Positions 18,097 through 26,222 of a stretch of 64,000 bases of DNA are shown here, in pieces. Each line of letters begins with the position of its first letter. The stretch's first letter is position 1. Source of the stretch: Halopolyspora algeriensis. GTDB lineage: Bacteria > Actinomycetota > Actinomycetes > Mycobacteriales > Pseudonocardiaceae. Below the pieces are notes generated by a model, which saw only the letters and a program-made list of their open reading frames with translations, was not told the origin of the DNA and searched no databases. The stretch spans positions 1-64,000 of the forward strand of contig NZ_QPJC01000009.1 of assembly GCF_003337235.1 (NCBI RefSeq). The letters run 5' to 3'. Position numbers and translations under genes: made by a program.

Positions 18097-18963
18097 ATGA
18101 CCCCGACACCTCTTACCGAAGTGCCGTGGAACAGCCCCTGCTCCCCACGATGTGGTTTCCGCATCGACGCCGCCAAACACATCCCGGCTGCGGACATCGC
18201 CGCGATCGAGGACCGGCTCACCGAACCGGTCTACCTCTACCAGGAGGTGATCCACGGCGCGGGCGAGCCGATCACCCCCGAGGAATACACCGCCAACGGC
18301 GACGTCACCGAGTTCCGCTACGGACGTGACCTGGCCAAGATCTTCGATCACGAAAAGCTCGCCCATCTGCGGACCTTCGCCTCGGTGCTGCCCTCGGAGC
18401 AGGCCGTGGTGTTCACCGACAACCACGACACCCAGCGGCACGGCGACGTGCTGACCCATGCCGACGGGCGTACCCACGAACTGGCGAACGCCTTCATGCT
18501 GGCCTGGCCCTACGGCACACCGCGGGTGATGAGCAGCTACGCGTTCTCCGACCCCGACGCGGGCCCGCCCACCGCCGGCTCCGGCATCACCGAGGACGTC
18601 GACTGCTCCGCGGCGGCCTGGCAGTGCGAGCACCGGCAGCCACGGATCGCCAACATGGTCGAATTCCACAACGTCGTCCAGGGCACCGGGGTGACCGGGT
18701 GGTGGGACAACGGCAACGACTCCATCGCGTTCGGCCGCGGCGACCGCGGTTACCTCGTCCTCAACGACGAGGATTCGGCGTTGACCGGCCGCTCGTTCCA
18801 CACCTCCCTGCCCGCGGGAACCTACTGCGATGTTTTCCACGGCAGGGTCACCGCCACCGGATGCACCGGCCCGACCTACACCGTCAACGCAGCCGGCTGG
18901 TTCCGCGCCGATGTCGCCGCCCACGACGGCGTGGCACTACACGCCGGCGCGAATGTGGGTTGA
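18097..18963 (+). pseudogene. alpha-amylase, C-terminal half only
   Basis: A 288-codon frame. After ~20 unrelated residues it enters the GH13 alpha-amylase fold at GFRIDAAKH, the strand carrying the catalytic nucleophile Asp. It continues through EVIHGAG, the substrate-binding FTDNHDTQR motif with the third catalytic Asp, and the C-terminal beta-sandwich ending in WFRADVAAHDGVALH. The signal peptide and the first half of the barrel, including the first conserved regions, are absent. The protein cannot be a working secreted amylase. The break lies just after the etfA terminator, so a deletion or a recombination endpoint falls there. Confidence 0.8.
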
Positions 18964-18969
18964 GACCCT

Positions 18970-19272
18970 GTGCACCTCGGTCGTGGTGCGCGCCCGGAGG
19001 CCCTCACCACCGAACAACAGCGACTTTGGAACGTGCTCGGCGGGCGCTGCGTGCGGATCGGGACCGAGGATTCCGACTGTGATGTGCTCGACGTGGAAGG
19101 CGCCTACGCGAACTGGCTCGACGACATCGGCGCCGACTTCGTGATCCTGCGCCCGGACTTCCACGTCGCCGCCACAACCGCGGACCCAGTACGACTGCGC
19201 TCCCATCTCGAGACCATCCTGAACGAACTGCATCTGACCGCCGACGGCCGCGCGACGGCCACCGCCGAATGA
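18970..19272 (+). pseudogene. FAD-dependent aromatic hydroxylase, C-terminal fragment
   Basis: About 95 codons that match the C-terminal thioredoxin-like domain of MhpA/resorcinol-hydroxylase type flavin monooxygenases: GRCVRIG..., then YANWLDDIGADFVILRPDF, a typical ending of these proteins. The FAD- and NADPH-binding parts are missing. Its stop overlaps the ATG of the maleylacetate reductase, as would be expected of an original hydroxylase-reductase operon that lost its 5' part. Confidence 0.72.
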
Positions 19273-20345
19273 AAGCGAGAATGTCCATGAGCCTGGTTTT
19301 CGACCACATCACCCTCGGCCAGCGCGTGCGGTTCGCAGCAGGCCACGCCGCGGACAACCTGGCTGCCGAAGTGGACCGGCTCGGCGCCGAGCGAGTCATG
19401 GTGATCGCCGCACCCGGCGAAGCGGCCCTCGCCGAGACCGTCACAGCAGACATCGACGTGACCGTGCACCACGACGACGTCGCCCCGCACGTTCCGCTCG
19501 ACAAGGCCGACAAGGCCCGCACCGTCGCCACCGAGAACGGCATCGACCTGCTGGTGAGCATCGGCGGCGGATCGACCACCGGCCTGGCCAAGGCCGTGGC
19601 GATGACCACCGGCCTGCCGATCGTCGCCGTGCCCACCACCTATGCCGGATCCGAAGCCACCAACGTGTGGGGGTTGACCGAGTCGGCCCGCAAGACCACC
19701 GGTGTCGATGACAAGGTCCTGCCCACCACGGTGATCTACGACGCCACCCTGACGTTGTCGTTGCCGGTGGAGTTGTCGATCGCCTCCGGCCTGAACGGCA
19801 TGGCGCACTGCATCGACTCGATGTGGGCCCCGCGTGCCGACCCGATCAACCGGGCCCTGGCCGCCGAGGGCATCCGCGCACTCGCCGCCGGTCTGCCCGC
19901 GATCAAACACGACCCGCAGGACCTGGCCGGACGGGAACAGGCCCTATACGGGGCGTATCTGTCCGCGGTGGCGTTCGCCTCCGCCGGGTCCGGTCTGCAC
20001 CACAAGATCTGCCACGTGCTCGGTGGCGCCTACGACATGCCCCACGCCGAAACCCACGCCACCGTGCTGCCGTACGTGCTCGCGCTCAACGCAGCCGCAG
20101 CGCCGGAAGCCGCCTCCCGCATCGCCGCGGCGTTCGGCAGCGCCACCGCCGTCGAGGGCCTCAACGCGCTGCGAGCCACGCTGGACGCGCCCCGGGCATT
20201 GCAGGACTACGGGTTGGCCGAGGAGAACATCCCCGAGGCCGCGGAGAAGATCCTGCCCGTCGTTCCCGAGACGAATCCCCGAGCGGTCAGCAGGGCCGAC
20301 CTGGAAGAACTCCTGCGCGCCGCCCACGCAGGCAGCACCCGGTGA
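19269..20345 (+). CDS. maleylacetate reductase
   Basis: A 358-residue iron-type alcohol dehydrogenase family protein with the maleylacetate reductase signatures SIGGGSTTGLAKA, VPTTYAGSEATNVWGLTE and HHKICHVLGGAYDMPHAETHA. The His residues of the last motif hold the metal. It reduces maleylacetate to 3-oxoadipate with NAD(P)H at the end of the hydroxyquinol or resorcinol pathway. It looks intact. ATG 19269 overlaps the preceding stop, and ATGs at 19281 and 19287 are alternatives. Both neighbours, the hydroxylase and the ring-cleaving dioxygenase, are truncated, so it may be stranded without substrate unless another locus supplies it. Confidence 0.9.
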   Translation: MKARMSMSLVFDHITLGQRVRFAAGHAADNLAAEVDRLGAERVMVIAAPGEAALAETVTADIDVTVHHDDVAPHVPLDKADKARTVATENGIDLLVSIGGGSTTGLAKAVAMTTGLPIVAVPTTYAGSEATNVWGLTESARKTTGVDDKVLPTTVIYDATLTLSLPVELSIASGLNGMAHCIDSMWAPRADPINRALAAEGIRALAAGLPAIKHDPQDLAGREQALYGAYLSAVAFASAGSGLHHKICHVLGGAYDMPHAETHATVLPYVLALNAAAAPEAASRIAAAFGSATAVEGLNALRATLDAPRALQDYGLAEENIPEAAEKILPVVPETNPRAVSRADLEELLRAAHAGSTR

Positions 20346-20696
20346 AGGGAATACGGCGAGTACCGCTTCTGGGGCCTGACACCGGTGCCCTACCCCATCC
20401 CGCACGACGGTCCGGTCGGCGCGATGCTCGAATCCGTGGACCGCTCGCCGGTACGTGCCGCACACCTGCACTTCATGGTCACCGCGGACGATCTGCGCAC
20501 ACTCGTCACGCACATCTTCGTCGACGGTGACCCGCAGATCGCCATCGGCGACAGCGTCTTCGGCGTCAAGGAATCGTTGATCAAGCAGTTCACCCAGCAG
20601 GACCCGGGCACCCCCACCCCCGACGGGCGGGACCTCGGTGACCGGTCCTGGGCCCGGGCCCGGTTCGGCATCGTCCTCGCCCCCGCCGGAACCTGA
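20346..20696 (+). pseudogene. hydroxyquinol 1,2-dioxygenase, C-terminal fragment
   Basis: Immediately after the reductase stop, in the same frame, sequence [21 protein letters not shown] begins. It continues through RAAHLHFMV (metal-ligand His region) to THIFVDGD and a normal C-terminus. These are the last ~115 residues of an intradiol hydroxyquinol dioxygenase. The N-terminal half with the Tyr ligands is gone. The fusion point falls exactly at the reductase TGA, so a deletion removed the intergenic region and the 5' half. A GTG at 20385 could start a non-functional peptide. Confidence 0.8.
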
Positions 20697-21300
20697 CTGC
20701 CGGGTCTTGTCCGGACCGGACTCGGGTTTTTGTCGGATGCATGCCGCGGTCACCTTCGTGCGTGCGTGCTCGATCAGGGTGCGCATGTCGAGACACATCG
20801 GGTGTGCACTCGGCCAGCGCAGTTCGCGATGACCTTCCTGCAGCACCTCAGTACGTAAACGAGGTGGCTACCGGGCCCCGGCGCCGTCCCCGAGCGGGCA
20901 GCACCGGCACATCGGTAGGGAGGTGGCCATGCGCCACGAGCGGCTCACGAGGTGTGGTTCCACCACGGACAGTCCTACCTCGAACTGCGCGCCTCCGACC
21001 TTCCCGCCACCGAGTAGCACCCGTCGCCACGGCCTGCGCGAGCATCGGCTCGCCGTGTGCTCCGAGCGAGCAGAGATCAGCACCAGCGGAGGGTGCGTGA
21101 TCACGGTCGTGCGGAACGTGTAGGGTCCAGGGTGGTCGTTGTTTCTGGGTTCGTGTTCGCGCACGCTCGCAGGATGTTGATGCGGGCGCGCTGCTGTCTT
21201 TGGTTGTCGCTGGAGTAGGCCGCCGTCTGAGATCCCGGCCCGGGACTGCCGCGTGGTGCGGCGTCCCGTGATCCCTCCCAGCTGCTGAATGGAGACGCAC
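20697..21300. other. 604-bp region with no intact gene, upstream of cspA
   Basis: No convincing full gene is seen on either strand. One short stretch (about 20919-21017, plus strand) reads HEVWFHHGQSYLELRAS before a stop and has no start codon, which looks like the tail of a lost gene. The last ~180 bases before 21301 probably hold the promoter and long 5' leader usual for cold-shock genes. Confidence 0.4.
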
Positions 21301-21504
21301 ATGACTCAGGGAACCGTGAAGTGGTTCAACTCGGAGAAGGGCTTCGGCTTCATCGCTCCCGACGCGGGCGGGCCGGACGTGTTCGTGCACTACTCGGCCA
21401 TCGACGGCAGGGGGTTCCGCACCCTCGAGGAGAACCAGCAGGTGACCTACGACGTCACCCAGGGCCCCAAGGGCGCCCAAGCCGAGCTCGTCCGCGCGGT
21501 CTGA
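21301..21504 (+). CDS. cspA: cold-shock protein, CspA family
   Basis: A 67-residue single cold-shock domain. RNP-1 is KGFGFIAP and RNP-2 is VFVHYSAI; the start [13 protein letters not shown] is canonical. It binds single-stranded RNA and DNA and melts RNA structure. ATG 21301 is preferred over the in-frame ATG at 21289 because it gives the exact family length. It is monocistronic with its own terminator. Confidence 0.96.
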   Translation: MTQGTVKWFNSEKGFGFIAPDAGGPDVFVHYSAIDGRGFRTLEENQQVTYDVTQGPKGAQAELVRAV

Positions 21505-21521
21505 GACCCCGCTGACTCACT

Positions 21522-21554
21522 CCCTGGCCCGCGCGCCTCGTGTGCGGGCCAGGG
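21522..21554 (+). terminator. terminator hairpin after cspA
   Basis: CCCTGGCCCGC and GCGGGCCAGGG pair perfectly (11 bp) around an 11-base loop, 17 bases past the cspA stop. The rest of the 339-bp gap to the next gene shows no gene. Confidence 0.75.
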
Positions 21555-21843
21555 GCCGGGCGCTGCTGGCGCACCCGCCCGCTCGTGCGGTGTAACGGCC
21601 CCGCGCCGGACGATCCACCAGCACAGCAGCACATCTGCGCCGCCGCGACGCCGCTGCCCACCGCAGGGCGCGTGATCGTCGAGCACGCCGCCTGTGCTGC
21701 GCACCGAGACCCCTCTTGTTCCCCGGTCGAGCCGGTCCGTGCACAGCGGGACGGCTCCCGCCCCTTCCCTTACTTGCGGCCTGCAGCCGCGACGCACCGC
21801 GTCCGCGCCAGGACGAGATCCTTCCGAACGTATTGGAGCCCCC

Positions 21844-22221
21844 ATGCGGGCCATCATGTCCCCCCTGATCACCACGCCTGCTGTGTTCACCGTGCATGGT
21901 GATCTCGCCGGCCCCGACGTTGCCGGGCTGGCCGAGCGGCTCTGGCCGCACCTGCTGACCGCGCCACCGGAGACGGTCCTGAACCTCGGCGCGGCCGCCA
22001 CCATCGACAGCGCAGGCGTGGACCTGCTGGCCGCCGCGCACACCTACGCCGTACACCGCGGATGTGCGCTGCACATCATCAACGCCACGCCACGCGTGCA
22101 GCGCGCACTGCACGCAGCCGGAACGAGCACGGGCCCGGTGAGCACTCCCCACACGGAGTCCACCACAGCCACGGCACCCATCGAGGCGCCGTGGCACCCT
22201 CGCGCGGCGGTGATGGCCTGA
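21844..22221 (+). CDS. STAS-domain protein (anti-sigma-factor-antagonist-like)
   Basis: A 125-residue protein whose first ~90 residues read as a STAS domain. There is a beta strand FTVHGDL, then LNLGAAATIDSAGVDLLAAAH, where Ser in IDSAG corresponds to the phospho-acceptor Ser of SpoIIAA-like antagonists. A Thr/Pro-rich tail follows. It may bind an anti-sigma factor kinase in stress signalling, but no such gene is adjacent. Its stop overlaps the next ATG (TGATG). Confidence 0.7.
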   Translation: MRAIMSPLITTPAVFTVHGDLAGPDVAGLAERLWPHLLTAPPETVLNLGAAATIDSAGVDLLAAAHTYAVHRGCALHIINATPRVQRALHAAGTSTGPVSTPHTESTTATAPIEAPWHPRAAVMA

Positions 22222-22397
22222 TGCGCCCCATCCGGCACGTCGCGCGGACGTTGTCCGACGATGCCTGGCAGATCACCGGTGCCGACGGCCAGCACACCGC
22301 GCGGGTCATCGGCACCGCCGCCGACGCCGTTGCCCGTGCCCACCACCAGCTCGCCGCCTACGGCGGAGGCCGCGTGCTCGTCACCGACACCGACTGA
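22221..22397 (+). CDS. small DUF2188-like protein
   Basis: A 58-residue protein coupled to the STAS gene by a one-base stop/start overlap. Its shape, a W in DAWQITGADG followed by an Ala-rich helix and GGGRVLVTDTD, resembles DUF2188 proteins. These are short alpha/beta proteins of unknown function that often appear beside stress genes. Confidence 0.5.
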   Translation: MRPIRHVARTLSDDAWQITGADGQHTARVIGTAADAVARAHHQLAAYGGGRVLVTDTD

Positions 22398-22708
22398 CAC
22401 CACCACCCCGCACCCGAGCCCCGCATGCTTGCGGTGGGACCCGCTACGGCCTCACCCGGCTGCAGAGACGAACGTTCACGAGACGCTCCCACTGCCGTAA
22501 GACCGCAACCGTCGCGCGAGTGCGTCGACGAGCCCCTGCGAGCCACCGACCGCGTGCCACTGCCCGAGCCCTTCCGGAAGCACTGCGCGACCGACACTCG
22601 ATCTGATCACCGGTTGACCAAGCCGGCAAACCCGACCCCGCCATCGGTCGCCGTCGGCGGCCCGCGGTTAGGCTGCCCGGTGGCATCGACGTCGGAAGGA
22701 ACCGGAGC
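22398..22708. other. 311-bp intergenic region, no gene seen
   Basis: Non-coding by inspection on both strands. It should contain the promoter of the zinc alcohol dehydrogenase gene. I see no clear hairpin or operator. Confidence 0.4.
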
Positions 22709-23761
22709 ATGCGCGCCATCGTGATCGAGGAGTTCGGCGAGCAGCCACGGCTGCGCACGGTGCCCGACCCGGTTCCGACGGAGGACGGTGTGGTGATCGC
22801 GGTCGAGGCCACCGGAGTGTGCCGCAGCGACTGGCACACCTGGCAGGGACACGATCCCGACGTCACCCTGCCGCACGTGGCCGGGCACGAACTGGCAGGG
22901 CGGATCTCGGCCGTGGGCAGCCGGGTTCGCGGCTGGAACCTCGGCGACCGGGTCACGGTGCCGTTCGTGTGCGCCTGCGGGGTGTGCCCGCAGTGCGCCG
23001 CGGGCCACCAGCAGGTGTGCGAGCGCCAGTTCCAGCCGGGTGCCACGCACTGGGGTTCCTTCGCCGAGCAGGTCGCCATCGAGCGGGCCGACAGCAATCT
23101 CGTCGGCCTTCCCGACCATCTCGGCTCGGCGACCGCGGCCGCGCTGGGATGCCGGTTCGCCACCGCCTTCCGCGCGGTGCTGCGCCAGGGACAACTACAG
23201 GCAGGGCAGTGGGTCGCGGTGCACGGATGCGGTGGTGCCGGGATCTCGGCGGTGACCATCGCCGCCGCGGCCGGAGCCAACGTCGTCGCCGTCGACCTCT
23301 CCTCCGACGCGCTCGATCATGCCGTCGACCTGGGCGCGACAGCCACGATCAACGGCACCGAGATCCCCGACACGGCCCGGGCCGTCCGCGAGGTCACCGG
23401 CGGCGGCGCACACGTGTCGCTGGACTGCGTCGGACATCCCGACACCTGCGCCGCGTCGGTGTCCGCACTGCGCACCCGCGGCACCCACGTCCAGCTCGGA
23501 TTGATGCCTCCCGAACAGGGAGCGGCCGCCATTCCCATGCATCGGGTGATCGCCCGGGAGCTGCGCATCGTCGGCACCCACGGCCTGCAGGCTCATGAAT
23601 ACCCGGACATGCTGCGGCTGGTCACCGGTGCCGGACTCGACCTGGAACAGCTCATCGGCCGGCGCATCGGACTCGACGACGTTCCCGAAGCTCTGATGGC
23701 CATGAACGACCCGGTCCCCACGCACAGCGGCATCACCGTCGTCGAACTCGACCACACCTGA
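22709..23761 (+). CDS. zinc-dependent alcohol dehydrogenase (MDR superfamily)
   Basis: A 350-residue medium-chain dehydrogenase. The catalytic zinc motif is CRSDWHTWQG, followed by GHELAGRI, and four structural zinc Cys lie in CACGVCPQCAAGHQQVC. The NAD(P)-binding region is HGCGGAGISAVTIAAAAGA, a variant of GxGxxG. It oxidises an alcohol or reduces an aldehyde in the cytoplasm. It converges on the MFS gene with only eight bases between stops. Substrate is unknown. Confidence 0.9.
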   Translation: MRAIVIEEFGEQPRLRTVPDPVPTEDGVVIAVEATGVCRSDWHTWQGHDPDVTLPHVAGHELAGRISAVGSRVRGWNLGDRVTVPFVCACGVCPQCAAGHQQVCERQFQPGATHWGSFAEQVAIERADSNLVGLPDHLGSATAAALGCRFATAFRAVLRQGQLQAGQWVAVHGCGGAGISAVTIAAAAGANVVAVDLSSDALDHAVDLGATATINGTEIPDTARAVREVTGGGAHVSLDCVGHPDTCAASVSALRTRGTHVQLGLMPPEQGAAAIPMHRVIARELRIVGTHGLQAHEYPDMLRLVTGAGLDLEQLIGRRIGLDDVPEALMAMNDPVPTHSGITVVELDHT

Positions 23762-23769
23762 GCCGGTGC

Positions 23770-25269
23770 TCATCGGTGGCCGGCGAGCGATGTCGACGTC
23801 TCACCGCCCCCGATCTCCGCGTCTCCGCCGTGGCCCGGAGCCTCGGGGCGCTTGCCACGGACGAACAGGGCCGTCACCACGGCCAGAAGCCCGATGACTC
23901 CCGCGACGACGAACGCGGCCCGGATCCCGGTGGCATCGGGAGCGCCGGACGGACCGGTCGAGGCGAGAGCGGACACGGCCACGAACGCCGCGGTCCCGGC
24001 GGCCCCGGCGACCTGCTGCAGCGTGGTCATGATGGCGCTGCCGTGCGAGTACAGCGCGTTCGGCAGCACGGCCAGCGCCTCGGTCAGCAGCGGTGTCATC
24101 ATCAGACCGAGCGCGGCCATGAGCAGCATGTGCACCGCGATCACCACGGCGAGCGAGGCGCCGGACCCCAGCGCGGCGAACAGCCACAGCGAGATCGCCA
24201 TCCCCACCGCGCCCGGGACCACCAGCGGCCGGGCCCCGAACCGGTCGAACAACCGCCCGACCGGCCGCCCGAGCAGACCCAGCACCAAACCACCCGGCAG
24301 CACCGCCAGACCGGTGGTGCGCGGGCCCACACCGAGCACACTCTGCAGATACAGCGGCAGCAGGATGGCCCCGGCCCCGAGCAGGCACATGAAGATCAAC
24401 CCGGACAGCACGACAGCCACCACGAACTGGCGGTGCGTGAAGGGCCGCAGATCCAGCAGGGCCCGGTCCGCTCGCTGCAGGCGCAGCTGGCGAGCCACGA
24501 ACACCACGAGCGCGGCCACACCCACCAGGATCGGAATCCACGGAGGCATGGACCCACCGCCCTGAGCGGCCGCACCGATGGCCGAAAAACCGTACACGAT
24601 GCCGGCGAACGCCACCGCCGAGAGCAGCACGGAGGCGACGTCGAGAGCCGCCGAGCTGGTCTCGGCCTCCAGCCGCATCAGGACGAACCCCACGGCGAGC
24701 AGAGCCACGGCCAGTGGCAGGACGCTCCAGAACATCCATCGCCAGTCCAACCTGGCCAGCACCAGGCCACCGATCATCGGCCCGATCGCCGGGGCCACCG
24801 CGATGACCAGCGAGATGTTGCCCATCATCGCTCCGCGCCGCTGCTCCGGGATCAGCGTCATCACCGTGGTCATCAGCAGCGGGACCATCACCGCGGTCCC
24901 GGCGGCCTGCACCACCCGCCCCAGCAGCAGCACCACGAAGCCCGGTGCGAGCGCGCAGACCAGCGTTCCCACGCTGAACAGCGTCATCGCGGCCAAGAAC
25001 ACCTGCCGCGGGGGGATCCGCTGCAGCAGGTATCCCGTGGTCGGAATGACCACCGCCATCGTCAGCAAAAAACCACTGGTCAGCCACTGCACCGTGGTGG
25101 CGGCCACGCCCAGCGCGCCGATCAGATGCGGCAGCGCCACACTCAGGATCGTCTCGTTGAGGATCATGATGAAGGCCGACAGCACCAGCACCCCGATGAC
25201 CAGCCCGGGGCGTGTGGTTCCGACGGCCGAGTCCGGTCTCGTCGCCGCGGGCACTGACGACTCGGGCAT
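23770..25269 (-). CDS. MFS drug:proton antiporter, DHA2 family (EmrB/QacA type)
   Basis: A 499-residue transporter with 14 predicted helices. The N-terminal half has the DHA2 signature LNETILSVALPHLI and the motif-C-like GRVVQAAGTAVMVPLLM. It probably exports hydrophobic drugs or toxic metabolites using the proton gradient. The ATG at 25267-25269 is followed by a short cytoplasmic tail before helix 1. It is monocistronic, and its upstream region has a spaced direct repeat that could be an operator. Confidence 0.92.
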   Translation of the reverse strand: MPESSVPAATRPDSAVGTTRPGLVIGVLVLSAFIMILNETILSVALPHLIGALGVAATTVQWLTSGFLLTMAVVIPTTGYLLQRIPPRQVFLAAMTLFSVGTLVCALAPGFVVLLLGRVVQAAGTAVMVPLLMTTVMTLIPEQRRGAMMGNISLVIAVAPAIGPMIGGLVLARLDWRWMFWSVLPLAVALLAVGFVLMRLEAETSSAALDVASVLLSAVAFAGIVYGFSAIGAAAQGGGSMPPWIPILVGVAALVVFVARQLRLQRADRALLDLRPFTHRQFVVAVVLSGLIFMCLLGAGAILLPLYLQSVLGVGPRTTGLAVLPGGLVLGLLGRPVGRLFDRFGARPLVVPGAVGMAISLWLFAALGSGASLAVVIAVHMLLMAALGLMMTPLLTEALAVLPNALYSHGSAIMTTLQQVAGAAGTAAFVAVSALASTGPSGAPDATGIRAAFVVAGVIGLLAVVTALFVRGKRPEAPGHGGDAEIGGGETSTSLAGHR

Positions 25270-25359
25270 GCGAAGGCCACCTCTCGGGGTCGATCGGGAA
25301 TCGGGAGCCCGCTGATGCCGGGCCGAAGGTCAACGTTAATCGCCACCGGCGACAGAACG

Positions 25360-25392
25360 CTTGCGATTTCCTCGCGGGGGCTTGCGATTTCC
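25360..25392. repeat. 12-bp direct repeat upstream of the DHA2 transporter
   Basis: CTTGCGATTTCC occurs at 25360-25371 and again at 25381-25392, 21 bp apart start to start, or two helical turns. Same-face spacing suggests cooperative binding by a regulator of the transporter gene. The flanking 25270-25541 stretch holds no gene. Confidence 0.45.
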
Positions 25393-25541
25393 CTCACGGC
25401 CGCACCGGCATCGAAAGACCCCGGACGGCTCTCCGGAAGTGGCCACGCCTCGGACCGCAGTGCCAAGGCACCCCCGGAAATCAACTCCGGTGGCCGAAAG
25501 CCGACCGCTACGCCCACGCCCGTCTCCGGCCCCGCGGCGGG

Positions 25542-26222
25542 TCAGTCGGGCGAGGAGATGAGTCCTTCGCGGATGGCGAGCAGCGCGGCCTGGGTGCGCG
25601 AGGAGAGCTGCAGCTTGGCCAGCACGTTGCTGACGTGCGTTCGTGCCGTGCGTTCGCTGATCACGAGACTGTCGGCGATGCTTCGATTGGAATGCCCCTG
25701 CGCAACAAGGGAGAGAATCTCCCGCTCCCGCGCTGTCAGCGACGTCAGCCCGACGTGTGGTGCGGCCATCCGCCTGGTGAGCTGACGAGCCACGGCCGAG
25801 TCCAGGTGCACCTCTCCCGCAGCGGCGGCCCGGATCGCGGTGGCGACCTCGTCGGGGTCGGCGTCCTTGAGCACATAACCGGCCGCGCCCGCCGCGAGCG
25901 CGGCATGAACCCGTTCCACCTCGCCGAAGCTGGACAGCGCCACGACCCTCACCTGGGGGTGGGCCTTGACAATGGCTTCGGTCGCCTCCACGCCACCCAT
26001 GTGCGGCATCTGCAGATCCATCAGCACCACGTGGGGCATGGGCTCGCCGAGGGTCTGCCACTGCTGCATCCGGGTCACCGCCTGCTGCCCATCGGCTGCC
26101 TCTCCGATCACGTGCAGCGTGGGAACGGTGTCGATGTAGGCCAGCAGACCGCGACGGACGATCGCATGGTCGTCGACGATCATGACCCGGATGATCTCGG
26201 TGGAGGTCTCGTCACCGGCCAT
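25542..26222 (-). CDS. NarL/FixJ-type response regulator
   Basis: A 226-residue regulator. The receiver domain has VDDH and phospho-acceptor Asp69 (VVLMDLQMP), and the C-terminal LuxR helix-turn-helix reads LTAREREILSLVAQGHSNRSIADSL. ATG 26222 has GGGAGAGG upstream; a GTG seven codons earlier has none. The gene overlaps the end of the upstream kinase gene by 11 bases, so the two form one unit. The target genes are not known; the flanking transporters are candidates. Confidence 0.92.
   Translation of the reverse strand: MAGDETSTEIIRVMIVDDHAIVRRGLLAYIDTVPTLHVIGEAADGQQAVTRMQQWQTLGEPMPHVVLMDLQMPHMGGVEATEAIVKAHPQVRVVALSSFGEVERVHAALAAGAAGYVLKDADPDEVATAIRAAAAGEVHLDSAVARQLTRRMAAPHVGLTSLTAREREILSLVAQGHSNRSIADSLVISERTARTHVSNVLAKLQLSSRTQAALLAIREGLISSPD

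Noticed and set aside
18009-21300. Possible mobile element behind the truncated genes
   Set aside because: No transposase, integrase, terminal inverted repeats or target-site duplication could be seen; plain deletions explain the fragments.
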